Below are positions 24,426 through 32,505 of a DNA stretch of 33,379 bases, in pieces (position 1 is the first letter of the stretch; each line of letters starts with the position of its first letter). Origin of the DNA: an uncultured Tepidamorphus sp. (GTDB lineage: Bacteria; Pseudomonadota; Alphaproteobacteria; Rhizobiales; Tepidamorphaceae); the NCBI GenBank assembly GCA_905479765.1, contig CAJQNW010000001.1:1-33379 (forward strand), written 5' to 3'. Below the pieces are notes generated by a model that was not told the DNA's origin, did no database searches, and saw only the letters and a list, made by a program, of their open reading frames with translations. The translations under genes and the position numbers were made by a program.

Positions 24426-24995
24426 TTATTGCGGCCCGGTGCGCTGTGCCGCGCCGCACGAGCAGCAGGCATGGGAAAAGTCGACCGGCGTCATTCCCGC
24501 GCGCGGCTCCGAGGCGGCCAGAAGCCGGCGCTGCGCCTGAAACAGCAATGCGATGATCGTTTCTAGTTCGGCCTCGGCGCGCCGCGACGACGCCAGGTCG
24601 GTCTCGAGCCTGCCAAGCCCCGTGGCCAGCAATTCAGCCACCGCGTTGAGCTCCTCGCGATGCCGGCGCACCGCGGACGTGCTCTTCACCGCCCGCAGCC
24701 GGTCGACGGCCTCGGCGAGTTGGGTCTTCGCCGTCGTGTACATGGGCTGGTCCAGATCGACGGTCGGCCGGCTTTCGGCCTGGGCGAGAAGGAGCAGCCC
24801 GGCGAACTGGCCGAGGACCCGTTTGAGCGCGTCGTAGATCGGCCGTACGACCTGGAGGTAAGCGATAACGTCGTCGCGATCGATACCCTCGGTAATCAGC
24901 GCGTCGGGAAGCGCGTCGGCCGGCGTATCCCAGATCGCGCAGTCGGATCGATGGACGCTGCCGGTTCCCACAGCGGCTGGCTTCAACTCGGTCAC
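24426..24995 (-). CDS. Unknown 189-residue helical protein with a cysteine-rich tail
   Basis: I do not recognise this family. The gene starts at a GTG whose first four bases (GTGA) overlap the LacI stop codon, so coupled translation is likely. The product is almost entirely predicted alpha-helical: helices at about 38-74, 88-108 and 110-160 rich in Leu, Ala, Arg and Glu, with possible coiled-coil pairing. The C-terminal 20 residues hold CCSCG, three cysteines in four positions, which could bind a metal or form disulfides. There is no signal peptide or membrane helix. It is placed between the regulator and the catabolic enzymes, so it may assist either: a partner of the LacI protein, a chaperone, or a metal carrier. 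GC bias and neat overlap argue that it is a real gene. Confidence 0.7.
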   Translation of the reverse strand: MTELKPAAVGTGSVHRSDCAIWDTPADALPDALITEGIDRDDVIAYLQVVRPIYDALKRVLGQFAGLLLLAQAESRPTVDLDQPMYTTAKTQLAEAVDRLRAVKSTSAVRRHREELNAVAELLATGLGRLETDLASSRRAEAELETIIALLFQAQRRLLAASEPRAGMTPVDFSHACCSCGAAQRTGPQ

Positions 24996-26074
24996 GACAC
25001 CTCCTCCAGTCTCGCGGAATTGCGCCGGATCAGGCGCCCGGGTACGGTCTGCTCCTCGGCCTCGGCTTGGGGATGGGCAAGCAGCCGGCGCGCCTCGTCG
25101 ATCGTCATCTCGATCATCGCATTCACCGGCTGGCGCACGGTGGTCAGCGAATAGGAGGGCCAGGCCGCCATCGAGATATCGTCGAAGCCGATGACCGACA
25201 GTTCCTTCGGCACGGACAAGCCGAGCTCGCGGCGCGCGGCATCGAGCGCGCCGATGGCGATGATGTCGTTGGCGCAGAATACGGCATCGGGCGGATTGCG
25301 GCGATCCAGAAGCCGCTTCACGGCGGCGGAGCCGGCTTCATAGGTAAAGCTGCCGCCCTCCTCGACGATCGGATCGTCGAGTCCGAGCTCTCTACACCGC
25401 TCCGTGAACCCGAGAAGCCGGTCATTGTTCGTGCTGGTATCGGGCGAGCCGGCGATATAGGCGAGGCGGCGATGATGCGCGTTTGCCAGCGCGTCCGCCA
25501 CCTGGCGGCCACCGTCGACATTGTCGCAGCACACCGCCGCGGCGCCCGATCCGGGCACATAGCGATTGAACAGGACGACCGGCGTTCCAACCTCCCGGCA
25601 GGCGCTCACCATTTCCGAGGACATGGTGGCGGCCAGCACGATGGCCACGTCGGGACTGTACTGCAGCAGGGTCGGCAACGCGTCGTCGACCTTGCGCCCC
25701 GGGCCGGCGAAGAAGAGCATGGTCTGAAGACCCGTGTCCTGCAGCCGCTTGGTCAGATTGGCCAGCACTTCGGGATAGAACGGGTTGGTGATGTCGGCGA
25801 CGACGATGCCGGCGATCTTGCTGCGTCTCGTGATCAGACTGCGCGCGAACGGATTGGGTTGGTAGCCCATCCGCTCGGCGGTACGCATCACCTTTTCGCG
25901 GGTCCGCGGGGAGATCACGGCGTTTTCGGTGAAGGCGCGCGATACTGTCGATATCGAGATGCCAAGTTCTTCGGCGATATCCCGCGCGGTGACGCGCGAC
26001 CAGCCGGCCGACGCGTCATCGTCGGAACTTGTCGGGGCGCGGTCCGAGGCCGCCTTTCTGGCGATAGACGTCAT
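24992..26074 (-). CDS. LacI-family transcriptional regulator of the sugar-type operon
   Basis: The 360-residue protein from ATG 26074 is chosen because GGAAAG lies 5 bases upstream; ATG 26098 and TTG 26101 are possible longer starts without a ribosome site. The DNA-binding region is VTARDIAEELGISISTVSRAF (28-48) with hinge segment YQPNPFARSL (71-80), followed by the periplasmic-binding-protein-like effector domain (SKIAGIVVADITNPFYP, ending GFDDISMAAWPSYSLTTV). A 27-residue polar extension before the helix-turn-helix is longer than usual. It is encoded inside the operon it probably controls. Two identical palindromes TGCAAACGTTTGCA at 28806 and 32507 are the expected operators, since LacI proteins bind such CpG-centred symmetric sites. 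Confidence 0.93.
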   Translation of the reverse strand: MTSIARKAASDRAPTSSDDDASAGWSRVTARDIAEELGISISTVSRAFTENAVISPRTREKVMRTAERMGYQPNPFARSLITRRSKIAGIVVADITNPFYPEVLANLTKRLQDTGLQTMLFFAGPGRKVDDALPTLLQYSPDVAIVLAATMSSEMVSACREVGTPVVLFNRYVPGSGAAAVCCDNVDGGRQVADALANAHHRRLAYIAGSPDTSTNNDRLLGFTERCRELGLDDPIVEEGGSFTYEAGSAAVKRLLDRRNPPDAVFCANDIIAIGALDAARRELGLSVPKELSVIGFDDISMAAWPSYSLTTVRQPVNAMIEMTIDEARRLLAHPQAEAEEQTVPGRLIRRNSARLEEVS

Positions 26075-26129
26075 TGTTCTTTCCGTCTGCTTCAGCATCA
26101 AGTGCGTCGCCGAAAGCCCCCACTCGCGA

Positions 26130-27416
26130 TCAGGCCGTGTTCTTGCCGCCGTAGCGCCTCAGGCGCAGGTCGGCCTGTTCCTTGTGACCCCAGAAATTTT
26201 CGATGGCACAAAGCCGCGAGCAGTACTCTCCAATGACGACGCTCGCCTCTTCCGTACATTCTTGATAGGTCACCGTCTTCATAAATTTCCCGACCCAAAG
26301 CCCGCCTGTGTAACGCGCCGCGGTCTTTGTCGGCAGGGTGTGATTTGTTCCGATCACCTTGTCGCCATAAGCGACATTGGTTTCCTTGCCGAGGAACAGC
26401 GAACCGTAATTCGTCATCCGGTCGAGGAACCAGCGCGGATTCTCGGTCAGCACCTCGACGTGCTCCGAAGCGATCCGTTCGGCCTCGCTCAGCATCTCCT
26501 CGTCGTCTTTCACAATAATGATCTGCCCGTAGTCGGCCCATGCCTTTCCGGCGACTTCGGCCGTCTCGAGAACGCCGAGCTGGCGGTCGATTTCCCGCAG
26601 CGTCTCGTCGGCCACGCGCCGCGAGGTCGTGACAAGAACGGCCGGCGAGTTCGGTCCATGCTCGGCCTGTCCGAGAAGGTCGGTGGCACACATCTCGCCG
26701 TCAGCCGTGTCGTCGGCCAGGACAAGGATCTCGGTCGGCCCGGCAAGCAAGTCGATACCGACGCGGCCGAACAGTTGGCGCTTCGCTTCGGCGACGAAGG
26801 CGTTGCCGGGACCCACAAGCATGTCGACGGGAGCGATCTCCTCGGTGCCCAGCGCCATGGCGGCCATCGCCTGGACGCCGCCGAGCAGATAGATCTCGTC
26901 GGCGCCGCCAAGTGCCATCGCGGCGATGGTGGCGGGATGAGCCTTGCCGTCCGTCGGCGGGGTGCACGCAATGACGCGGTCGACGCCGGCGACACGCGCC
27001 GTGACGACGCTCATATGCGCCGAGGCAACCATCGGATACCGTCCGCCGGGAACGTAGCAGCCGACGCTCTTGACCGGGATGTGCCGATGCCCAAGCGTAA
27101 CGCCCGGGATCGTCTGCACCTCGACCGGCAACATGGACGCCTTCTGCGCTTCGGCGAAGCCGCGAATCTGGGCTTGTGCGAATTTGATGTCATCGATCGT
27201 CTGCGCCGGCAGGCTGTCGATGCAGGCTTGTATCTCGGCATCCGAGAGCCGGAAGCTCTCCGGACTCCACTTGTCGAATTTCTCCGAGTATTCACGAACA
27301 GCCGCTGTGCCTTCCGTACGGACGCGCTCGAGAATCCCCTGAACGGTTTCGCGGACCGACTTGTCCACCGCATCCAACGCTTCGGGGTCCATACCTGACT
27401 TTACTATCTCGGCCAT
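26130..27416 (-). CDS. Histidinol-dehydrogenase-family oxidoreductase, catabolic paralogue (HpsN-like)
   Basis: The 428-residue protein has the whole HisD fold and active site: zinc ligands Gln250, His253, Asp352 and His411, and catalytic Glu318-His319 (SEHVEVL). These correspond to E. coli HisD Gln259, His262, Asp360, His419 and Glu326-His327. HisD enzymes take an alcohol through the aldehyde to the carboxylate, using two NAD. The gene is not in a his cluster but sits between a sugar-type binding-protein gene and a LacI gene, so histidine synthesis is unlikely. By eye the closest known paralogue is HpsN, sulfopropanediol 3-dehydrogenase; [10 protein letters not shown] and GTNHTLPT are shared. 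No sulfolyase genes are present, so the substrate may be a different terminal alcohol. AGGAAA precedes ATG 27416. Confidence 0.88.
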   Translation of the reverse strand: MAEIVKSGMDPEALDAVDKSVRETVQGILERVRTEGTAAVREYSEKFDKWSPESFRLSDAEIQACIDSLPAQTIDDIKFAQAQIRGFAEAQKASMLPVEVQTIPGVTLGHRHIPVKSVGCYVPGGRYPMVASAHMSVVTARVAGVDRVIACTPPTDGKAHPATIAAMALGGADEIYLLGGVQAMAAMALGTEEIAPVDMLVGPGNAFVAEAKRQLFGRVGIDLLAGPTEILVLADDTADGEMCATDLLGQAEHGPNSPAVLVTTSRRVADETLREIDRQLGVLETAEVAGKAWADYGQIIIVKDDEEMLSEAERIASEHVEVLTENPRWFLDRMTNYGSLFLGKETNVAYGDKVIGTNHTLPTKTAARYTGGLWVGKFMKTVTYQECTEEASVVIGEYCSRLCAIENFWGHKEQADLRLRRYGGKNTA

Positions 27417-27455
27417 TTTTTTTCCTGACTTGGCGCTGTTGGCGTGTTCTTGGAT

Positions 27456-27481
27456 GGGAGAGGCGGAGGTCCGCCTCTCCC
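27456..27481 (-). terminator. Perfect 12-bp hairpin between the binding-protein and HisD-like genes
   Basis: GGGAGAGGCGGA (27456-27467) is exactly complementary to TCCGCCTCTCCC (27470-27481). With a realistic 4-base loop the stem is 11 bp, nearly all GC. On the transcribed minus strand it follows the binding-protein stop (27498) by 16 bases and is not followed by a U-run. It therefore looks like an intercistronic stabiliser or partial attenuator that raises binding-protein mRNA over the downstream enzyme genes, as known for maltose and other importers. An A/U asymmetry (AUUUU on the plus-strand side) would suit a plus-strand terminator, but there is no plus-strand gene here. Confidence 0.5.
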
Positions 27482-27497
27482 GATTTTCGAGGCTTGG

Positions 27498-28709
27498 TTA
27501 CGGCTTAACCGTCGGCTCGATCTTGGTCAGCTTGTACAGATCGGCCGGCGGCTCGCAGCGCTGGCAGTTGATGCCAGGCTCGTTCGGCGCGGCGACCACC
27601 ACATCGGCGGCAAGCGGCTGGATGGTGGCGCCGGGAGTCGGCTCTCCCTCGAGTGCGGAAACCAGCGACAGCTCCGGCAGCAGCTCCGGATTGAACACCT
27701 CGGTGACGAAGGAGCTCGGCACCTTGCCTTCGGGGAACACGTTGCAGCCGTTCTCGAACGTGTCGCCTTCGCACACCTTGACAGCATCCGCGGGTACCCA
27801 CGGAAGCGGATACTGGATGTTCATCGGCTTCAGCTCGCGCTTGCCGTCGAGGATTTCCATCATCAGCTTGAACGCATAGCCCGACTGCGCGGGCGGCGAA
27901 CCGGCCGAAACGCCCTTGAGGCCCTTTGCCTGGTCTTCCGGGTTGGCGAGCGCCAGCCGAAGGCCGTTGGAGTTTTCACCGGTGATCGGAATCAGACGGT
28001 CCGGGTTGGCCTGGCGGAGCGCTTCGATGGCGCCGTATTCGCCGGCCTGCGCCCAGATGCCGTCGACATCGGGATGAGCGGCGAGCGCCTTGGCGGTTTC
28101 CTGCTGCGTCGTACGGTCATCCCAGTAGCTGTAGTACTCGGAGACCACCTCGATGCCCGGATACTGGTCGAAGATGTGCTTGGCGCCGTTGGTGTGACGC
28201 TCGTCGACCGAGTTGCCCGGCACGCCGCGCGACAGGAAGATCTTGCCCTTGCCGCCAAGCTCGTTGACAAGCGCCTGGGCGGTGTTTTCGCCGAAGCCCG
28301 ACGTGATGTAGCTGATGTTGTAGGCGCAGGGCTCGGTCACCGTCGCGTCGTACATGAAGAACAGGACGCCCTGTTCGCAGCCGCGCTTGATCGTGCGGTT
28401 GAGCGCGGTCGAGGAGATCGGAAAGCTGATGATGCCGTCGGCACCATTGGCGATCATGCTCTCGTAGTCGGAGATCTGGGCCTGCGGGTCGGTGCCCGAG
28501 ATCACCTCGATCAGTTCGACGGTATCGTTGTAGGGCGGCGTCTTGGCCAGCGCCTTCACGATGTTTGCCGCCTCGCTCTGCCACGAGTTGCCGGAATAGC
28601 TCAGCGACAAGTAGATTTTCTTCTTGTCCTGGGCATCGGCGTCGCCTGTAACGGCCAGCGCCACGAGCGCTCCAAGCGCCAGTGATGCCAATCCTTTAGT
28701 CACTCTCAT
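27498..28709 (-). CDS. Ribose/sugar-type ABC transporter periplasmic binding protein
   Basis: The 403-residue protein starts at ATG 28709 behind a strong GGAGGGACACCA site; an upstream frame to 28844 is spurious. The signal peptide probably ends at GDADA (residue 26). The mature part follows the RbsB/periplasmic-binding-protein-4 order: IYLSLSYSGNSWQSE, then DGIISFPIS, PGNSVDERHTNGA and IWAQAGEYGAIEALRQ. It is about 100 residues longer than RbsB, with six cysteines in the mature chain, including a C-terminal NCQRCEPP pair; several may form disulfides in the periplasm. It has its own operator upstream (28806-28819). It binds a sugar, polyol or related solute; the ligand is unknown. Confidence 0.9.
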   Translation of the reverse strand: MRVTKGLASLALGALVALAVTGDADAQDKKKIYLSLSYSGNSWQSEAANIVKALAKTPPYNDTVELIEVISGTDPQAQISDYESMIANGADGIISFPISSTALNRTIKRGCEQGVLFFMYDATVTEPCAYNISYITSGFGENTAQALVNELGGKGKIFLSRGVPGNSVDERHTNGAKHIFDQYPGIEVVSEYYSYWDDRTTQQETAKALAAHPDVDGIWAQAGEYGAIEALRQANPDRLIPITGENSNGLRLALANPEDQAKGLKGVSAGSPPAQSGYAFKLMMEILDGKRELKPMNIQYPLPWVPADAVKVCEGDTFENGCNVFPEGKVPSSFVTEVFNPELLPELSLVSALEGEPTPGATIQPLAADVVVAAPNEPGINCQRCEPPADLYKLTKIEPTVKP

Positions 28710-28795
28710 TGGTGTCCCTCCAGTGGTTCGGCCGAATTTCCCGGCCTTCAGATATCGACACGAGCCAGCACGCTGGCGAATGTCGAAGACGTATC

Positions 28796-28834
28796 CAGTC
28801 CGAAGTGCAAACGTTTGCATAAAACTTCGGACTG
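28796..28834. repeat. Long inverted repeat enclosing the operator
   Basis: CAGTCCGAAGT (28796-28806) is exactly complementary to ACTTCGGACTG (28824-28834). The 17 bases between them contain most of the TGCAAACGTTTGCA palindrome. The whole block, 39 bases, lies between the permease stop (28884) and the binding-protein start (28709). As RNA it would make an 11-bp stem with a second small hairpin at its top. It lacks a U-run on either strand. Confidence 0.6.
28806..28819. promoter_or_regulatory. Operator copy 2, TGCAAACGTTTGCA, upstream of the binding-protein gene
   Basis: A perfect 14-bp palindrome with central CG, the general form of LacI-family operators. The identical 14-mer occurs at 32507-32520 before the ATPase gene. 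It is about 87-110 bases upstream of the binding-protein start, so that gene probably has its own regulated promoter inside the operon. Confidence 0.75.
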
Positions 28835-28883
28835 ATAGGTTCACTCGCCTCCTCTTGACGTCACAGGGTTCGGGGCGTTGCCC

Positions 28884-29909
28884 TCAACCCGTTGACGACC
28901 TGCCCATCCAGACCCGGATGGCCTCGTAGACGCTTTCGCGCAGGATGATCAGCGCGACCAGAATGACCGCGCCTTCGATGATCGTTTTCCAGCCCTGCTC
29001 GATCCCCAGCGCCGCCAGGATGGTGCCCAGCGTCGTCAATAGGATCGCCCCGCCGACGGTACCCAGGAAATTCCCCTTGCCGCCCAGGATCGACGAACCG
29101 CCGACAACTACCGCGGCGATCGAGGGCAGCAGGTAGTCATCGCCCATACGCAGCGTCGCGCCGTTGGCATAGGCGGCCAGCGCGATACCGGTGAAGCCGG
29201 CGCACATGGCCGAGATGGCGTATGCGCCGATCGTCAGCTTGTTGGTCGAAAGACCCGAGACATGGGCTGCGATTGGATTGTTGCCGACCGCGTACAGCCG
29301 CCGGCCGAGCACCGTCCAGGACTGCAGGACTACGGCGATGGCGACGAATACAAGCAGCAGGATCACAGGGGCGGGCACCCCGAGAAAATGCGCGCGCATC
29401 AGGTCGGCGAGTGCGGGGGCCGGATAGCCGCGTGGCGTGCCCTGCGTGTAGCCGAGGCACAGGCTGTAGATGATGATGCCCATGGCGAGCGTCATGATGA
29501 AGGGTGGGATGCGCAGCATCGTGACGCCGAACCCGCTGATGCTTCCGATCGCCGCGCTGACAACGAGAATGGCGGGAACGACGTACCAGAGGCCCTCATT
29601 GCTGCCGGCAAGCCAGGTCGTCGTCAGGACGCCGCCCAGCGTGATCATCGATGCGATCGACAGGTCGAGACCACGCACCAGGATGACCAGTCCCTGCCCG
29701 AAAGAACAGAACACCAGGAAGGAGGACAGGAACAGGATCGTCTCCGTCTGCCCCCAGCCGCCGAAGGCCGGGCTGATGAACCGCGAACCGAGAATCAGCA
29801 CGATGGTGAGGCCGAAGATCACCGCGATCGTGATTGCCTCGCTGCCGAACCGGGACGCGGCCCGTGTATCGACGCCGGCCGACGTGTCCATGTCCTGCTC
29901 GAGGCTCAT
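28884..29909 (-). CDS. Ribose-type ABC transporter permease (RbsC-like), second copy
   Basis: The 341-residue membrane protein of the BPD_transp_2 family has about ten hydrophobic helices, the conserved LVRGLDLSIASMITLGG region (about 77-93) and the GGSSILGGKGNF motif that is typical of RbsC and relatives. It starts in a 1-base overlap (TGATG) with the stop of the previous permease gene. The two permeases differ enough to work as a heterodimer. A 174-base gap with an operator follows before the binding-protein gene. Confidence 0.92.
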   Translation of the reverse strand: MSLEQDMDTSAGVDTRAASRFGSEAITIAVIFGLTIVLILGSRFISPAFGGWGQTETILFLSSFLVFCSFGQGLVILVRGLDLSIASMITLGGVLTTTWLAGSNEGLWYVVPAILVVSAAIGSISGFGVTMLRIPPFIMTLAMGIIIYSLCLGYTQGTPRGYPAPALADLMRAHFLGVPAPVILLLVFVAIAVVLQSWTVLGRRLYAVGNNPIAAHVSGLSTNKLTIGAYAISAMCAGFTGIALAAYANGATLRMGDDYLLPSIAAVVVGGSSILGGKGNFLGTVGGAILLTTLGTILAALGIEQGWKTIIEGAVILVALIILRESVYEAIRVWMGRSSTG

Positions 29910-30922
29910 CAGCGGTTTCCCCGCGACCGGGACATATACTGGACGAACGCAGCGAACAGCACTGCCAGGATCATGATCACGCCCTGGAAAACGCCGGTGT
30001 AGAACGACGAGACGCCGGTCGAAAACAGCACCTTCTGCATCAGCATCAATGTCGCGGCCCCGATCAGCGAGCCGATTACGCCGCCTGAGCCGCCCGAAAA
30101 CGAAGTACCGCCAAGTGCCACCGCGGCAAAACAGAGAAGCAGGAACGGTTCTCCCGCCGACGGATTGCCGGTCGCCGTCTGGGCCGACAGCATATAACCC
30201 GCGCAGCCATACAGAACGCCGGCCCAGCAGAACGCCGCGAACCGCGCGCGCCTGACGTCTATCCCCGACAGTTCGGCCGCAGCCGCGTCACGCCCCACCG
30301 CATAGAGCGCAATGCCGGTATTGGTGCGCCGGAATGCCAGCCAGATGACCGCGACGGCCGCGCCGATGACGGCGGCGACCGGCACCACGCCGAACAGCGA
30401 GCCGGTCAGCTCATAGGAAATGAACTCGGACACGTAGCCGCCCGGCGCCTTCAAGATGAGCAGCGCGATACCCTGGCAGATGATCATGGTCGCCAGGGTC
30501 GCGGCGATCGACTGGATGCGCATGTAGGCGACCAGGAATCCATTGGTTGCGCCGACGGCAAGGCCGATGCCCACCACCATCGCCAGGTTGACCAGCGCCC
30601 CGAACGGACCCTCGACCGGATAGACCGCGACGACCACGTTGGACAGCGAGATGATCCCGGCAACCGACAGGTCGAAACCGCCCTGCAACACGACGAACGT
30701 CTGCCCGGCGGCAGCCAGCATGAGTGGCAGCGAGTTGTTGAGCAGCGATTCGATGGAGTATGCCGACAGCGCGGAGGGCTGTTCGCTGGCATAGATAATC
30801 CACAGCAGCACGTAGACGACCGTGATCAGCACGGCACCCTGGGATGCCAGGCCGGTCAGCAGCCGGCGCTTGTCGCTGGCTTGGGCCGTATCAGTCATCG
30901 GGGTGGTGTCCGCCGCGCTCAT
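29909..30922 (-). CDS. Ribose-type ABC transporter permease (RbsC-like), first copy
   Basis: This 337-residue permease has the same layout as its neighbour, with VLQGGFDLSVAGIISLSN (about 78-95) and GGTSFSGGSGGVIGS as family motifs. It starts one base after the ATPase stop and overlaps the next permease by one base, so ATPase and both permeases form one translational unit. Most RbsC systems use a homodimer; the presence of two distinct permease genes suggests a heterodimeric channel, as in some rhizobial sugar and polyol importers. Confidence 0.92.
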   Translation of the reverse strand: MSAADTTPMTDTAQASDKRRLLTGLASQGAVLITVVYVLLWIIYASEQPSALSAYSIESLLNNSLPLMLAAAGQTFVVLQGGFDLSVAGIISLSNVVVAVYPVEGPFGALVNLAMVVGIGLAVGATNGFLVAYMRIQSIAATLATMIICQGIALLILKAPGGYVSEFISYELTGSLFGVVPVAAVIGAAVAVIWLAFRRTNTGIALYAVGRDAAAAELSGIDVRRARFAAFCWAGVLYGCAGYMLSAQTATGNPSAGEPFLLLCFAAVALGGTSFSGGSGGVIGSLIGAATLMLMQKVLFSTGVSSFYTGVFQGVIMILAVLFAAFVQYMSRSRGNR

Positions 30923-30923
30923 G

Positions 30924-32444
30924 TCAACTGGCGACCCTCAAGGGCGCGTCGTCCACATGGCCGTGCGCGGCAGAAAGCAGGTGTTCCTCTGAAAGCTCCG
31001 CGCGAGGCACTTCCGCCGCGATGCGGCCGCCATAGATCACGAGGCAGGCATCGCAGAGGTTGACCAGTTCGGCCAGTTCCGAGGAGTAAACCAGGATTGC
31101 CCCGCCCTTGTCGGCGAACGCCCGCATCATGTTGTAGATCGCCTGTTTCGTACCGACGTCGACGCCGCGTGTCGGATCGAACATCACAAGGCACCGCGCG
31201 TCGCTCATCAAGGCGCGCGCTAGGACCGCCTTCTGTTGGTTACCGCCCGACAAGTCGTTCATCCTGAACCCGAAATAACGCTCGGCGAGTTCAACGGCTT
31301 TCGCCGGCTCCGTAATCGCCCTTGCGTCCTGCGCATAGGTCAGGAACCCGGCCTTTGAGTTCTCCATGATCTTGGGAAGGGACACGTTCGCAGCCGTGCT
31401 TAGGCCGCTGAACACCCCTTCGATCTTGCGCTCCTCCGGCACGTAGGAAATTCCCGCCGCCATTGCCTGCTGCGGCGAGGCAATGGCCGTCGGCTTGCCG
31501 TCGACCAGTATGGTGCCGCCGGAGATCGGGTCGAGCCCGGCAAGCGCGCGGAACAGTTCCACCTGCCCCTGTCCTTCCAGCGCGGCGACGCCCAGGATGG
31601 CGCCTTGCTGGAGCGTGAAACTGACATCGTGCAGGCGCCCGGCTGCAAGATTGCGGCCTTCCAGCGCGACGGGTCGCTCCGCGATCGATGCGGTGCGGCC
31701 GGGAAAGCGGGCTTCAGGCGCCCGCCCGACCATCATGCGGAAAATCTCGTCGTCGTTGATGCCTTCAAGGTCGACTGTGCCGGTCGAAACCCCGTTGCGC
31801 AAAACCGTGGCGCGCTGGCAAAGCTCGCGCACTTCGCCAAGCCGGTGCGAGATGTAGAGGATCGCGACGCCGGTTTCCGTCAATCTCCGGATCTGATCAA
31901 ACAGCCAGGTCGTGTCCGGCAATGCGGCCGTCGGTTCATCGAGGATCAGCAAACGTGGCTCGTGGGAAAAGGCGCGCACGATCTCGACGCGCTGCTTTTC
32001 TGCAAGGCTGAGATCCTCGACACGACTGCGCGGATCGATATCGGTCACGTTGAACTTGGAGAGAACCTGCCGTGCGGCGTCAACGGTTTCACCGCGCCGG
32101 CTCATCTTGAACGGTCCGCCGGATACGTTCGGGAGCAGAAGGTTCTCCGCCACCGTCAGATTGGGTAGCAGACTGAGTTCCTGGAAAGCGGTCGATACAC
32201 CGGCGCGGCGCGCATCGACGATCGAATGCGGGATGTATTCGATCCCGTCGAGCCGCATCGTACCACCGTTTGCGCGGACGACGCCCGACAGGATCTTCAC
32301 CAGCGTCGACTTGCCGGCACCGTTCTCTCCGAGGATCGCATGAACCTCGTGAGGGGCGACATCCATGGTTAGCGACTGAAGCGCAACCGTCGCTCCGTAG
32401 CGCTTCGCAAGCTCGTTGACGGAAAGAAGCCCGCCGGTGCCCAT
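30924..32444 (-). CDS. Ribose/sugar-type ABC transporter ATPase with two nucleotide-binding domains (RbsA/MglA-like)
   Basis: The 506-residue protein starts at ATG 32444 directly behind GGAGGAAAC; a frame extending up to 32918 has no family character. Domain 1 has Walker A GENGAGKST (39-47), signature-like LSLAEKQ (145-151), Walker B LLILDE (165-170) and switch His200. Domain 2 has the usual degenerate P-loop, AALEGQGQVE, then LSGGNQQ and LVMFDPTRGVDVG; loss of its Walker A lysine is normal for RbsA/MglA. It is the first gene of the cluster, about 62 bases downstream of a palindromic operator. It powers import through the two permeases that follow. Confidence 0.94.
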   Translation of the reverse strand: MGTGGLLSVNELAKRYGATVALQSLTMDVAPHEVHAILGENGAGKSTLVKILSGVVRANGGTMRLDGIEYIPHSIVDARRAGVSTAFQELSLLPNLTVAENLLLPNVSGGPFKMSRRGETVDAARQVLSKFNVTDIDPRSRVEDLSLAEKQRVEIVRAFSHEPRLLILDEPTAALPDTTWLFDQIRRLTETGVAILYISHRLGEVRELCQRATVLRNGVSTGTVDLEGINDDEIFRMMVGRAPEARFPGRTASIAERPVALEGRNLAAGRLHDVSFTLQQGAILGVAALEGQGQVELFRALAGLDPISGGTILVDGKPTAIASPQQAMAAGISYVPEERKIEGVFSGLSTAANVSLPKIMENSKAGFLTYAQDARAITEPAKAVELAERYFGFRMNDLSGGNQQKAVLARALMSDARCLVMFDPTRGVDVGTKQAIYNMMRAFADKGGAILVYSSELAELVNLCDACLVIYGGRIAAEVPRAELSEEHLLSAAHGHVDDAPLRVAS

Positions 32445-32505
32445 GTTTCCTCCGTGCCGCTCTTTTGATGTGTCATGGCGGCTGTGCTCGCCCCGTATCG
32501 GGGTT

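Noticed and set aside
26130-27416. Gene as hisD of histidine biosynthesis
   Set aside because: No other his gene is near and it is embedded between sugar-transport and LacI genes; catabolic paralogue is more likely.
25067-28685. Three long plus-strand frames (25067-26236, 25929-27398, 27444-28685)
   Set aside because: All are antisense to the LacI, HisD-like and binding-protein genes, whose motifs are intact; no start signals or family features.
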